From Drosophila pseudoobscura (Eukaryota > Arthropoda > Insecta > Diptera > Drosophilidae): a DNA stretch of 64,000 bases. Shown in pieces: positions 49,901 through 63,300 of the stretch. Made by a program: the position numbers and the translations under genes. The stretch spans positions 23,126,001-23,190,000 of the forward strand of contig NC_046679.1 in assembly GCF_009870125.1 (NCBI RefSeq). The letters run 5' to 3'. The notes under the pieces are model-generated. The model did no database searches and was not told where the DNA came from. It worked only from the letters and a program-made list of their open reading frames with translations. Position 1 is the stretch's first letter, and the number at the start of each line of letters is the position of its first letter.

Positions 49901-52900
49901 CTGCTGCGCCTGCTGTTGCTGTTGCTGATGATGGATCTGCTGCAGCTGCTGCTGCTGCTGATGGGTGGCCTGCTCGAGCATGTAGTTCTCGTTGGGATCT
50001 AGCATCGTGTAGGTGGTTTCCAGTGGCGCAGCCTGCTGCTGGTGCTGGTAGAGATCCCCGGCACTGATGTAGTACGTTGTGGTGCTTTCCGATGGACCAA
50101 AGCTGCCCTTGATGGCCTCCAGTCCGCCCACTGCTGACCACTGCAGATGTGTCGTGTGCTGCTGCTGCTCCTGGGACTGATACTGCTGCCATTGCTGCTG
50201 CTGCTGCTGCTGCTGCTGCGGATCGATGGGAGCTGGCATCAGTTGCAGCTTGCTGGCCGACTGCTGGTGATGATGGTGATAGATCTGCTCGTAGGAAACG
50301 GTCGTTGTCGTCTCCTGGTGATGCACCTGGGGCACCTGGACCAGCTGAGACTGCTCCAGAGCTTTTGCGACTGTTGGCTGCTGACGGACATGAATATGCT
50401 CTAGAGGTGGTTGCTGCACCTGCACCTGAACCCGAGGCTCCACCTGAGGCTCCGCCTGAGGCTGTTGCTCGACCAGAGGCGGCTCCACCAGATGCTGCAC
50501 CTTAGGGGGGACTGCGACTGCGACTGCCTCGACCTGAGGGGCCGCAACCTGCACCTGCACCTGGGCCCCAGGCGACACCTGCGTTGTCTGTGGTCCCTGC
50601 TGAGGCTGCAGTTCGTTGAGGAACTGCGTCAGCTCCAGATGCAGACTCTGGTCGGGCTCTGGCGAGGCCTCGATGTTCTCAAAGCAGGGTATGTCATTCT
50701 GGAAGCCAATCAGTTCGTTGCTGAAGTTGCTGTTATCGAAGAGATCCTCCTGCTGCCTGGCCCCTGGTTTCTCCCGCAGCGGCGATACGTTATCCTCCGT
50801 GGCTGCCACTGCCACTGCCACAGGGCTGCAGTCGCGGGAGGACTCCTGCTCCTGCTCGGGCTCGGGCTCGGGGTCGCTGAGGGAGGCATAGTCGGCGGGG
50901 GTGAGGAACTCGTCGATGTGCGGACAGGTCGGTGTGTACATGTGCTGGTCCTGCATCTCGTTGAGGATGCCGTTCAGCGTGGTCTCCACGTCGTTCATCT
51001 CCACCTCGAGCTGCTGCTTGGCCTCCAGGTCGTTGAGGGCCAGCGGCAGGGGCTCGGCTCTGGGCGTGGGCGGCGGCGATGGGGCCGGTGTCGTGGCCCC
51101 GATCTGCTCGAGACCCTTCTCGCAATGCTTCTCGAATTCGGCCAGAAAGTCCATGGGCGTGGGTCCAGTCCGTACCACTGGCAGCTCATCCGAGGACGAG
51201 AGCGAGTCCTCGTCCCCATCCGCTGCTGGTGGTGGCAGTGGCGCCCCATCGGGGGGGCGGCCTGCGTTTGCTTCAATTTCGTTTGTTTGGAGTGCCACAG
51301 CAGAATTGAAGCTATCTGCTGTAGCACTCTGGCAAAAATTCTCATCGTTGGCATTGTTGTTGACGTCGTCGGGGTGGTCAGGGTCCTGCTGCTCCTTCTT
51401 CTCCGGATCCTTGTCCTCCTCCTCCTCCTCCTCGTCGTTGTCCTGCTCCTGGTCCACGCACAGTCTGCGCTGCAGATCCTCGTTGAGTGCCTCGAGGGGT
51501 ATGCTAACAATGATCTCTGGCTGCTCGAACTGTCCTGCTCCATCCGGAGATTCCTGCTCCTCCTCACTGACTGTGGCTGTGGCAGTAGCCGTGGCCGGGG
51601 CTGTGACCTCTGTGGACGAGGTCAGTTCCTTCGACTGAACTTCCATCGAAGCTGGACTGGCCGTGACGGCTCCATTCAACTTTGGTTCTCCTTCAATCTG
51701 TTGATTGGACGGAGTCTCCTCCTCATTTTTTAGGGTGCTCTCGTCCGAGGCATCACTCGATGACGACAACTCCTTGATCGATACGGCCGATACAGTGTTC
51801 TCCCGAATCCCTTCATCGCCGCTGGTTTCATCCCTGCCTTGGAGTTCTTTTACGACCTCCGCGTAGGATGATTCTCCTGCCACGTCCGCATCTGCATCCG
51901 CATCTGAAGTACTGATGTCGCTCGCCTCGCCGCAGGAGGAAGACGCTTCCACTAGACGCAGCGGAGTTGGACAGTTCTCATCAATTTCGGGCTGCTGTTC
52001 CATTGGATCTTGGCCGGAGATTTCCTCATCAGACTTTGTGCTCTGCTCCGGACCGGACTCAGCTCCAATCTGATGGAGCAGTTCCTTCCCCATCGACTTA
52101 TTGCCCACGGATCGCCGCTGCCGCTTGACGGGCAAGTAAACGGGCGAACTCCGGGGTCGACGGCCACGTCGCAGTGCGGGCACCGCTGTGGGCGATCGTC
52201 GGGGGAACTTGAGGATCGATGGCGCTGAGGTGGAGGAAGGACTGCTGTCGCTCTCGAAGCCGCAGAGTGGCCCCACCGACAGATCGCTCAGATGCTCTGT
52301 GGCCGCCTCACTGCTGGTGCTCCTTCGGCCCTCAATCTCCGAGGAGGGGGCCGGCGAGTAGCTGGACCACGACTCGGACAGCTGCTTCCTCGCAGCCTTT
52401 GTCTTCCAGGGCATGCTGCTGGGATCAGCGTGGGTCGCTGGTCGTTCCACTGGATCGGGAATGGCATTCACATTTGCATTGGTAGCCACTTCCGGGGTTC
52501 CCGCGGACTGTGTCCGCATTCTGCGCAGTCTCAGCTGCAGGCGACGCTCCTTGGGCGGAGGCAGGACCTCCTCCGGGGCGGGCTGCTCCGTCTTTACGAT
52601 TTTGGGCCGCGACGATCGGGGGGATAGGGATTCACCCTCCGATTCAGAGATGATGCGACGCTTCCGCTCCATCTGTGACTCCGGCAAATGCATGTAGTCC
52701 GACGAATTCGCATCCGTGTCCATATCCTTCGCCTCCTCTTCCCTGGTCTGCTCATGCTGCTGTGCTTGCCTTTGTTGCTGCTTCTGTTTTCGCTTGGCCT
52801 GTCTGGCGGCCTGCCGGTCGGATATCTCCTGGGCGTAGTCCTGCAGGCGCTGCTGCATCCGCACGCATTTCCTTCGAAATTTGGCCACCATCAGGAACTG

Positions 52901-52951
52901 GGCCATGCACTGGCGGCAGATCTCCTGCGGCAGTCCATCGTCGCGGCTGAC
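46920..52951 (-). CDS. Large ZAD / C2H2 zinc-finger protein, lacking the 5' exon in this window
   Basis: Exons 49282-52951, 49144-49215, 48360-49088, 47411-47554 and 46920-47200 join in frame to 1631 residues. The first visible exon opens in phase 0 with VSRDDGLPQEICRQC and FRRKC, the second half of a ZAD (zinc-finger-associated) dimerisation domain, so an upstream exon with the first Cys pair and the start must exist. A long acidic, Ser/Gln-rich region follows, with many CAG-coded Gln runs. Nine C2H2 fingers are then seen: three near the end of the large exon (CRFC, CPHC, CQC) and six in the later exons (CLYC, CTIC, CNLC, CDEC, CDEC, CEFC), the last one split by an intron. Likely a sequence-specific transcription factor; targets unknown. 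The intron 49216-49281 is stop-free and in frame. Confidence 0.85.
48222..48269 (+). repeat. Hexanucleotide microsatellite, (GACTAG) x8
   Basis: Seven perfect GACTAG units plus one with a final C, inside the intron 47555-48359 of the zinc-finger gene. Confidence 0.95.
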
Positions 52952-55900
52952 CTGTGTGGAAAGAGGGAAAGGAACGAATCATTTATTAGATATCACAGCT
53001 TTTAGATGTTAAATTTCGCTTAAAGATGATTGTTCATTGATCCCAAAGCCTCGATCACTTCCTTGCAACCATTACTCCTATTTCTGACATTTCACAGACC
53101 CACAAGCGAAAAGAGACGGAGAATGCAAAACCAAACTACATGTCGTGTGCATGATTTAGCTCAAATCGAGGCTGGGAACGAGTGAAAGTCCATAGTTGTT
53201 ATTTTCTGCTGTCCCCAATTCCAAAAGTGTGCTTTAATCTGCTGGCACGTGTGGAGTATCTGTATTATCAGTGTTGATGAGTGCTAAGCCCTCTACTTAG
53301 TGCACAATAGAGACAGTCACAAGTAGTTAATGACTATTGGGGTGAATGGAGGCAATCGAACGCTTGGCCAAAGGGCAGGGCGATTCCTTTCTTTTCAGTT
53401 TCTTCGCTTTCGTTGAAACCACGAATCAATTAACTGGCATTGAAATTGTTAAACAATTTGCCTATTAATAACAGAAGTAAGTAGCAGCCTAACGAGCGAA
53501 TTGGAATGCGAATGGGTTATGGCCAGTTGGTCAGACAATCCAATGGAGGAAGGCTGCTGGTGGCAGGTGGAAGGCGGCACACCACAGCACAGGCTGGTGC
53601 CCCCATTGGAATGCCAACAAACTCTGGCGGTGATGGCCGTGCTGGGGGGGCCGTCGGCACCTTCGTTTTCCGTTGTGTTGTGATTTGGAGCAAATAATTT
53701 GCTTTGTTTTCCAAATGAACGACTTCAATAAAGAGACGGAGGCTGAGGCATGCCACAAAAAGAGCCAAACCAGACACGAATGTTCGGCATAAAACAATAA
53801 CAACACAAAAACCAAAATACATACGAGTATATTGTACCTTTGAAGAAAAAGACTGAAGACCTGACCGTAATGAAATGATTTCAATTAAAATTTCAAATGC
53901 CTGGGGATCCTGATTGATATTTTGTTGAATATTTATACGGCCTTCTCGTGTCTTTCGTTTTTTGTTTGAGTGGCTTGAGGGCATTGAAACAACTCAATAC
54001 ACTACTATATACATATTGTAGATCAATTGTTTTAAATTGTATTTGAATTATGGATTTTAGGAGATCAAGAAAGGTCAGAACGGATATGCTGGACACTGTT
54101 TTATTCAAGTGGGAGGCAGTTCTTGGCTTTGAAACGGAAGCAAGCAGTGTAAACAATTTTCAAATGCAGGAAACGGTTATCTTTAACAGAGACAGGCAAA
54201 GAAGCAGTAAAGTGAATCATGTGGGTATGAGTATTACAGAGACTCCCAGTATGGATAATAAATTCCCCTGTTCCCCAGTAGAATATTCCTCAGAAGAAAA
54301 CAGTAAACTGAATGACATACGGGTATGGAGTGAGAGCAATTCTTGCCGGCCTGCAAGCAGTTCATTTATCCCCAGACAAGTAGTAAAAGTGAATGTCATA
54401 TGGCTATGATTATGAGTGAGAGTATTACCGCTCTTTCTAGCGGCAGAAAGGTATGAGGGGGATTGAAAAGAAAGAGCATAACAAATCAAATCACAAGTTC
54501 AAGATCTCTTTCGCAAATAGTAGACAACAAATTGCTTGGGTAAGGTGAAAGGCGAGCGCACACAGAACGAAAGAAAAGCAAACAAAAGAAAAGGTGGAGA
54601 ATGCTGATACAATTTTCGAGAAGCAACAAAAAAAATAAAAAACTAAAGAAATAAAAGCGGAGCGGAAAAAAAGCTGGCAACGTGATTTGGTTGGCGATCA
54701 TTGGGTAAACATAGTAGTGTGGGTTAGGGGGTGGGGGGGTAGGGGGATATGCTTAGGCTATGGTAATGCAAATACAGTTCCGAAAATGACATAAAGCCTT
54801 CCACCGCACAGCACCACAAGAGACGAGACCCCCAGAAATTTATGCACAGCTCGGCGAAAGATCGCCAGGGAGCCGGCAGGGACGGAAATTTGAACGATTT
54901 CGAATGCACAAGCTGCCGACAATGCATAACTGATGAGAGGGCTGGCTGCTGCCTGGCCAAAACAAAAACAAAAATTCAAGAAAGATCAGAGCCTCGAGCC
55001 TCGGTCTGGCAATGAGAGAGGGGGGAGAGAGAGAGGAGAGCAGAGAAGAAACCCTTCACCGCGACCCACCGAAACCCATCGGCCCGACGAAACGGACTAC
55101 TGCCGACGGCCGACTGCCGTCAGAGACGTCGTCAAGTGTAAATGACAATTGAAGTAAATGCCGTCCGGTTGCGTTGCGCTGCGTTCATCTGTCCGCGAGA
55201 GTGTGCGTCGAAGGAGGGGGGAGGGGGAGGGGGAGGTGGAGCGGTGTCTGTTGCCTGTGTAACTGTGTTCGCTGCTCGAGTGGACCAGGCGCATAAAAAT
55301 AGACGCAAATGCGCTGAATACACTGAAATAAATAAATAAATAAATAAACTTGCATCGCGTCGCCGTATCTAATAAAAATAACAATCGAGGGAGCGAGCAC
55401 CTAGCGCGCACCCAGAGGCCGCCCACCGCACCACCAAGTAACGGAAGAAAACGACGGGGGAAAGCGGAGCGAATCGAACGAACGAGAATCTGCACCGAAA
55501 AGCAAACAAAACAAAACACACACAAAAAGAAAGACCCAGAACTAGAATCCCCGATAGAAGGATGCAACAGATTTGTGTGTTTTGTAATGTCAAAAACGAA
55601 TACAAATTGATTGATTATCACCAATAAAACATCTTAATTAGCGGCTGAGATCTCGTCTCGAAACGTAATACATTTCTCAATTAGTCATAAGTAAAAAAAA
55701 AAAATACCCAGAAAATATATATAAATATTTATTGTAAATACCGCGATGGGGAAAAAGTACCCAATGGCGGTCGGAAATTTTTACACTTTTTGCCATTGAC
55801 AGCAAAATAATAATTGTATACAAGTAATAGAAATATGAGATCGAATGACTGAGTACAAAGGCACCAAAGAGATCTACTCCGCAAAAAAAAAACCAAATTG

Positions 55901-56036
55901 GCAATCCTTCTTCTGGTTTTTGAACATTGAACTTTGAACAAATACCCAAGAAATCTGCTGTTCTTTGAAATAGAAGAGCGATGGACGAGCTGTCATTTTC
56001 GACGAGTGACTTTTGGATACGACAAAACGGATGCAA
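52952..56036. other. Zinc-finger gene upstream region or intron
   Basis: No exon recognised. GC-rich and GA-rich sequence at 54930-55520 includes GGAGGGGG runs and AATA repeats (55325-55348). It could be a promoter or untranslated exon of this or a neighbouring gene. The missing first half of the ZAD was searched for by eye on the minus strand and not found. Confidence 0.4.
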
Positions 56037-57030
56037 GCCCATACCTAGCGGGTTTTTATACCCTATACTCAAAATGAGTATTGTGGTATATTAGATTTGT
56101 GGTAAAAGTGGATGTGTGTAACGTCCAGAAGGAATCGTTTCCGACCCCATAAAGTATATATATTCTTGATCAGCATCAATAGCCGAGTCGATTGAACCCC
56201 GTCCGTCTGTCCGTCCCCTTCAGCGCCTAATGCTCAAAGACTATAAGAGCTAGAGCAACGATGTTTTGGATCCAGACTTCTGTGATATGTCACTGCTCCA
56301 AAAATATTTCAAAACTTCGCCCCCCCCCCCCCCCCACTTCCGCCCCCACAAAGGACGAAAATCTGTGGCATCCACATTTTTAAAGATACGATAAAACCAA
56401 AAACGCAGAATCGTAGAGAATGACCATATCTTTTAGACTGCGGAATCTGAATTGGATCGTATTATTATTATAGCCAGCATCAAGAAAACAATTTCATTTT
56501 TTCTCGCCCTGTCTCTCTCTAACACACACGTAGCATAGGCGGCTTTGCTTAGAGTAAAACATTAGCGCCTAGATCTCAGAGACTATAAAAGCTAGACCAA
56601 CCAAATTTGGTATCCACACTCCTAATAAATCAGACCGAGACGAGTTTGTTTCAAAATTTCGCCACACCCCCTTCCGCCCCCGCAAAGGATGCAAATCTGG
56701 GGATATTCACAAATCTCAGAGAGTATTAAGGCTAGAGTAACCAAATTTTGTGTCCGTACTCCTGTTAGATCTCACTATAAAACGTATATCTCAAAATTTC
56801 GCCCCACCCCCTTCCGCCCCCACAAAGGACGAAAATCTGTTGCATCCACAATATTGCACATTCGAGAAAACTAAAAACGCAGAATCATAAATAATGACCA
56901 TATCTATCAGGTTGCTGAATCTGGATCAGATCGGATCATTTTTATAGCCAAAGGAAACAAATCAATGTGCAGTGGCTACGCAGCGCGTGACGTCACGCTC
57001 AGACTGATTTTCTGTCTCTTTCGCACGCAC
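56037..57030 (+). repeat. Dispersed repeat, left copy (5' unit complete, then internal duplications)
   Basis: Starts at a TTTTTATACCCTATACTC-type end and includes GTGTGTAACGTCCAGAAGG and GATCAGCATCAATAGCCGAG, then several related blocks beginning CTATAAGAGCTAGAGCAAC (56239) and its variants (about 56581 and 56721). A 16-base C run lies inside. These blocks recur in the right copy, so the segment is a repetitive element. I know similar sequence as abundant in obscura-group flies but cannot name the family. No reading frame is present. Confidence 0.8.
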
Positions 57031-59785
57031 AATTATAATAACAATTATTCAAAAAAATCAAAAATAACAATTATAATAACAATTATTCAAAAAAATAAAA
57101 AATAACAGTTATAATAACAATTATTCAATAAAAATCAAGAATAACAATTATAATAACAATTATTCAAAAAAATCAAGAATAATAGTTATAATAACAATTA
57201 TTCAATAAAAATCAAGAATAACAATTATAATAACAATTATTCAAAAAAATCAAAAATAACAGTTATAATAACAATTATTCAATAAAAATCAAGAATAACA
57301 ATTATAATAACAATTATTCAAAAAAATCAAAAATAACAATTATTCAAAAAAATCAAGAATAACAGTTATAATAACAATTATTCAATAAAAATCAAGAATA
57401 ACAATTATAATAACAATTATTCAAAAAAATCAAGAATAACAATTATAATAACAATTATTCAATAAAAATCAAGAATAACAATTATAATAACAATTATTCA
57501 ATAAAAATCAAGAATAACAATTATAATAACAATTATTCAAAAAAATCAAAAATAACAATTATTCAAAAAAATCAAGAATAACAGTTATAATAACAATTAT
57601 TCAATAAAAATCAAGAATAACAATTATAATAACAATTATTCAAAAAAATCAAGAATAACAATTATAATAACAATTATTCAATAAAAATCAAGAATAACAA
57701 TTATAATAACAATTATTCAATAAAAATCAAGAGTAACAATTATAATAACGATTATTCAAAAAAATCAAGAATAATAGTTATAATAACAATTATTCAAAAA
57801 AATCAAGAATAACAATTATAATAATTATTCAAAAAAATCAAGAATAACAGTTATAATAACAATTATTCAATAAAAATCAAGAATAACAATTATAATAACG
57901 ATTATTCAAAAAAATCAAGAATAACAATTATAATAACAATTATTCAAAAAAATCAAGAATAACAGTTATAATAACAATTATTCAAAAAAATCAAAAATAA
58001 CAATTATTCAAAAAAATCAAGAATAACAGTTATAATAACAATTATTCAATAAAAATCAAGAATAACAATTATAATAACAATTATTCAAAAAAATCAAGAA
58101 TAACAGTTATAATAACAATTATTCAATAAAAATCAAGAATAACAATTATAATAACAATTATTCAATGAAAATCAAGAATAACAATTATAATAACGATTAT
58201 TCAAAAAAATCAAGAATAACAATTATAATAACAATTATTCAAAAAAATCAAGAATAACAGTTATAATAACAATTATTCAATAAAAATCAAGAATAACAAT
58301 TATAATAACGATTATTCAAAAAAATCAAGAATAACAGTTATAATAACAATTATTCAATAAAAATCCAGAATAACAATTATAATAACAATTATTCAATAAA
58401 AATCAAGAATAACAGTTATAATAACAATTATTCAATAAAAATCAAGAATAACAATTATAATAACAATTATTCAAAAAAATCAAGAATAACAGTTATAATA
58501 ACAATTATTCAATAAAAATCAAGAATAACAATTATAATAACAATTATTCAATAAAAATCAAGAATAACAATTATAATAACGATTATTCAAAAAAATCAAG
58601 AATAACAATTATAATAACGATTATTCAAAAAAATCAAGAATAACAATTATACAAACGATTATTCAAAAAAATCAAGAATAACAGTTATAATAACAATTAT
58701 TCAAAAAAATCAAGAATAACAGTTATAATAAAAATTATTCAAAAAAATCAAGAATAACAGTTATAATAACAATTATTCAATAAAAATCAAGAATAACAGT
58801 TATAATAACAATTATTCAATAAAAATCAAGAATAACAATTATAATAACGATTATTCAAAAAAATCAAGAATAACAATTATAATAACGATTATTCAAAAAA
58901 ATCAAGAATAACAGTTATAATAACGATTATTCAAAAAAATCAAGAATAACAATTATAATAACGATTATTCAAAAAAATCAAGAATAACAATTATAATAAC
59001 GATTATTCAAAAAAATCAAGAATAACAGTTATAATAACAATTATTCAAAAAAATCAAGAATAACAGTTATAATAACAATTATTCAATAAAAATCAAGAAT
59101 AACAGTTATAATAACAATTATTCAATAAAAATCAAGAATAACAATTATAATAACAATTATTCAATAAAAATCAAGAATAATAGTTATAATAACAATTATT
59201 CAATAAAAATCAAGAATAACAATTATAATAACAATTATTCAAAAAAATCAAAAATAACAGTTATAATAACAATTATTCAATAAAAATCAAGAATAACAAT
59301 TATAATAACGATTATTCAAAAAAATCAAGAATAACAATTATAATAACGATTATTCAAAAAAATCAAGAATAACAGTTATAATAACAATTATTCAATAAAA
59401 ATCAAGAATAATAGTTATAATAACAATTATTCAATAAAAATCAAGAATAACAGTTATAATAACAATTATTCAAAAAAATCAAGAATAACAGTTATAATAA
59501 CAATTATTCAATAAAAATCAAGAATAACAGTTATAATAACAATTATTCAATAAAAATCAAGAATAACAATTATAATAACAATTATTCAATAAAAATCAAG
59601 AATAATAGTTATAATAACAATTATTCAATAAAAATCAAGAATAACAATTATAATAACAATTATTCAATAATAATCAAGAATAACAGTTATAATAACAATT
59701 ATTCAATAAAAATCAAGAATAACAATTATAATAACAATTATTCAATACAAATCAAGAATAATAATTATGTTATAAAAATCAAGAT
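57031..59785. repeat. AT-rich minisatellite, about 70 monomers of 38-39 bp
   Basis: Uninterrupted head-to-tail array. Monomers vary at a few positions: CAAAAAAATC or CAATAAAAATC, AACAATT or AACAGTT, AACAATTATT or AACGATTATT. The 38- versus 39-base length comes from one A/T insertion. At least three shorter copies lack the TATAAT part (near 57327, 57546 and 57991). The array sits between two partial copies of the dispersed repeat. Confidence 0.97.
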
Positions 59786-60395
59786 ACTTAAAATGAGTGT
59801 AGGCGTACATACATATATTAGATTTGTGGTGAAAATGGAGGTGTGTAACGTCCAGAGGGATAAAGTATGTATATATTCTTGATCAGCATCAATAGCCGAG
59901 TCGATTGAACCCCGTCTGTCTGTCCGTCCCTATAAGCGCCTAGGGCTCAAAGATTATAAGAGCTAGAGCAACGACATTTTGTATCCAGACTTCTGTAATA
60001 TGTCACTATTACACATACATTTCAAAATTTCGCCCCACAGGAGGCGGAAGGGACCTCCACAAAGGACGAAAATATGTGGCATCCACAATGTTGAAGATTC
60101 CAGAAAACTAAAAACGCGCAATCATAGAGAATGACCAGATTGCTATCAGATTGCTGAATCTGGTTCTGATTGGATCATTTTTATAGCCAAAAGGAACAAA
60201 TCAATTTACATTGGCTACGCAGCGCCCGACGACATGTTCATACTGATTTTCTGTCTCTCTCGCACGAACTCTTTGTCGTGCCGTTTAATATTAGCGGCGT
60301 CTGCCGGAGAAGAGCCATACTGACTAAGTATCGGGTATAAATGTAGAGTTGCGGTGTCCGCAGCAACTCACAACGTTCCCCCTCGTTTCGAGAGT
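59786..60395 (+). repeat. Dispersed repeat, right copy
   Basis: Resumes at ACTTAAAATGAGT, the same end sequence as the left copy (ACTCAAAATGAGT), then repeats the GTAACGTCCAGA, GATCAGCATCAATAGC and CTATAAGAGCTAGAGC blocks. It extends past the left copy's last shared base, through GCCATACTGACTAAGTATCGG and GCAGCAACTCACAACG. It is oriented like the left copy. Confidence 0.8.
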
Positions 60396-63300
60396 ATTTT
60401 TCGAATCCTTCTGAAGAAAAGAGGCAACAAATGGGCACAAAGAATATTGTTACAATGCGACAAACATCGACTATCATTCGTTCATCAAAGTTCCACCTCA
60501 AACATTACGCCGTACCATTACTCAGCACATTTTGAGGCTGAAAGTGCTTTAACGGCAGGTACAGTTTTTCCCAGTTTATGCAACGGGAAAAGTAAATAAA
60601 GTTCCACGAGGCTCTCTTATCTAATAAAAATTAATACAAATATTATCATAAAATCAATACCCGATAACTGTTAATACTGAAATTCGACTAGATATTTCAA
60701 TATTTACCATATAGGGTATATTTATATATGGATCTATTACTGTGATTATTCATTCTTTGGTTTTTGCCACAGTCGGGCCATTGAATGCCAAAGAGATCGG
60801 TTCCTAAATGGTTAAAAATTGTTGGCAAATGCTGAGATAAATGCAGACAGACAGACGGACGGACAGACGGATACGTTCTGCTGTCATAATCTATTTTCAG
60901 ACGGATACGGAGCTCCGTTCCGCAAGTAAATGACACAATCATCGATTCTGTTTTTGTCTTTTGCGAAATTGCAGAAATCCAAAGCGGACAAATAGCCTAG
61001 AAAAACAGAGCCACAATTGAATGATTAGTTCAAGATAAATGCAATAAATGCCTGCCCCTCGCCCCGGAGACCCCGCACCACACAAGCAACAATCATTCCG
61101 ATCCATCGGCAGCATGCCCTCAGACTCGATTTGTCTTGGATTGGATTGGATTTGGATGGCGCTGTCGCTGGTGCCCCTCCATTCGCTTTCTTGGGCAAGG
61201 AAAATTGTACAAGTGGTGTGCCCTTTCGCTCGCTTCCTAGTTTCCCACAAGCGAGAGAAAGGGGGCGCGGTCGGAGGCGGCTAAACTGAAGCAAATGGTA
61301 GGGAAACTTCAAACACGCCATACAAATTGTGCTAATTTGCACTCAATGTGCAACAAATTACAGTACTCGAAAAACTCAGCGTCAAAAGAAAAGGAAATTA
61401 AAACCAACACAAGAAAGAAAGCAAGAAACAATTTCCACCATCGAAACTTTTGATACCGCTCAATTCCATAATTTCCAACGTTTCAATATGGTATATGGTA
61501 TAAAACTATTAAACTTCACTTCACTATTAGTAAAGATTTGGAATTTTTTGGTGCGAGAATCTCTGGGAAAAAAAACAACAGCATTCAGATTCATTCGCAT
61601 CATATTACTAGGATGCGTTGATGATAGAAAGAAGGGATACTGACTATACAAAATAATTGCTAAAAACCAACCCATTCGCACGAAACAAATACCGCATAGA
61701 TCCAACGATGCAAAGGCCGATTTCAGCGATACCTGAGGCAATATTTCTGTGTGAGTAATTTTAGAATATTGCGCACTGATGTCTCTTAAAAATGGTTTTG
61801 AATTTACCCAAAAATAATTGATATGTATTTTTATTAATTAAAATTATCTTGCCAAAAAATACTGCAAAAATTAACCTGTGCGGATTTTAATAGGTTCCAC
61901 ATCAAAGTTAACGAAATTATATTTAAATCTAGAAAATAATATCGAGACAGAATTATATGGTCATCTGATTTTATTGACTTTTAAATTTTAAACTTCATGG
62001 ACCTTTCCCTGATAGTAATCGTAAAGTAATTTAATCGCTGGCACTTTAAATTTTAACGCAACATATTCTAGAATTTTTTCACATCCTTCGCATTGGAAAT
62101 AAGTGTATATAGACTATACATTTAGTTATAGTTATTTAGTATTATATTTATATTTAGTTAGCAATTAAAATGATCTAGTAAATAGATGGAAATACTGGCA
62201 AAAAAATGTTTATAGTATGCAGTTCCACCGATATTTCGAAAGCGTTTCCTTCTGCGTGCCGACACGACTATACTTTCCCTGGTTTCTGCTAAAACTATTT
62301 TATGTGTGGTCTATGGTCGTATATCGTCTCTTAGAGGGGTTATAAAAACGGAATGACAAAAGGAATGAAAATTAACACAAAAGCAAATCCAAAAGCCGTA
62401 AAATCTTTTCTGTTTTTTCCCCACAGTTTTTTTTTACAACGGCTAGATTGCAATTCGAATTGATGACGGTACAGGAGATGAAGCAGAAGAAGAAAAATTA
62501 ATAATAACTGTAAACTGTTGCGAGGAGAGCCAAAGCCGAAGCCATAAATAAAGACGGAGCGAGTGGGATGGCCATAGACAGAGCATAGAGCCGCAGCCCA
62601 GAGCCAGGGAAAAGAGCGAGAGTAAGAGAGATAATAAATCGCTTGTATGCAAACATAAATTTACATTTTTGATGATAATTCTTGCCACCCGGTGAGCCGG
62701 GCCCCCCCTTCCATTCTCCTGCCAGAGCTGCGCAAATTAAAATCGAAACAAAAGTCAACAGAGAAGAGAGACCAGGACATGGAACATCCAGCCAGTAGCA
62801 TCCAGCCACTCAATGGAAAAGGTTTAAGAGAGTTTGACAATGGCAATGTTTAACTAATTAAGAGATGAGACGAGAGCAGAGCTTTTCATCTGGAACAGTT
62901 TGCGACTCTAATGGAGCCATAAAAAAAACCACAACGGACAGCTGCAGAGACAACGAAAATTTGTAATCAAATTGTAGCGAACATGGTGCCCCCAGGGAGA
63001 GAGCGAGAAGGAGTAAGGAGAGGTGTGGGCGAGCGAGACCCCAAAACAGGCACTTAATAAATCATACCCCCCGCCACAACGGAAAATTAGACAGGGGCCC
63101 GCGAAGAGCAGAGAGAGAGAGCGACAGAGAGCATTTTGCCAGCCAACCCAGAGACAGGGGGCGAGCGGGACTTTGTGGGGGGTGTGTGCTGCTGTGCTGC
63201 TGCTGGTGTGGGATGTGTTGCCTTTTCGCACATAATCCAACAACAAAGCAACCCACTTGTGGAACTTGTTGGCTTTGACAATTTTGGCTTAATTGCAGCG

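Noticed and set aside
49298-51733. Leu-rich + strand open frames opposite the zinc-finger gene
   Set aside because: Produced by CAG/CTG repeats coding glutamine on the other strand.
60939-61250. Minus-strand frame with MDRNDCCLCGAG as the missing ZAD first half
   Set aside because: It has a C-x2-C pair near a Met but no suitable phase 0 donor about 40 codons later, and the following residues do not resemble a ZAD.
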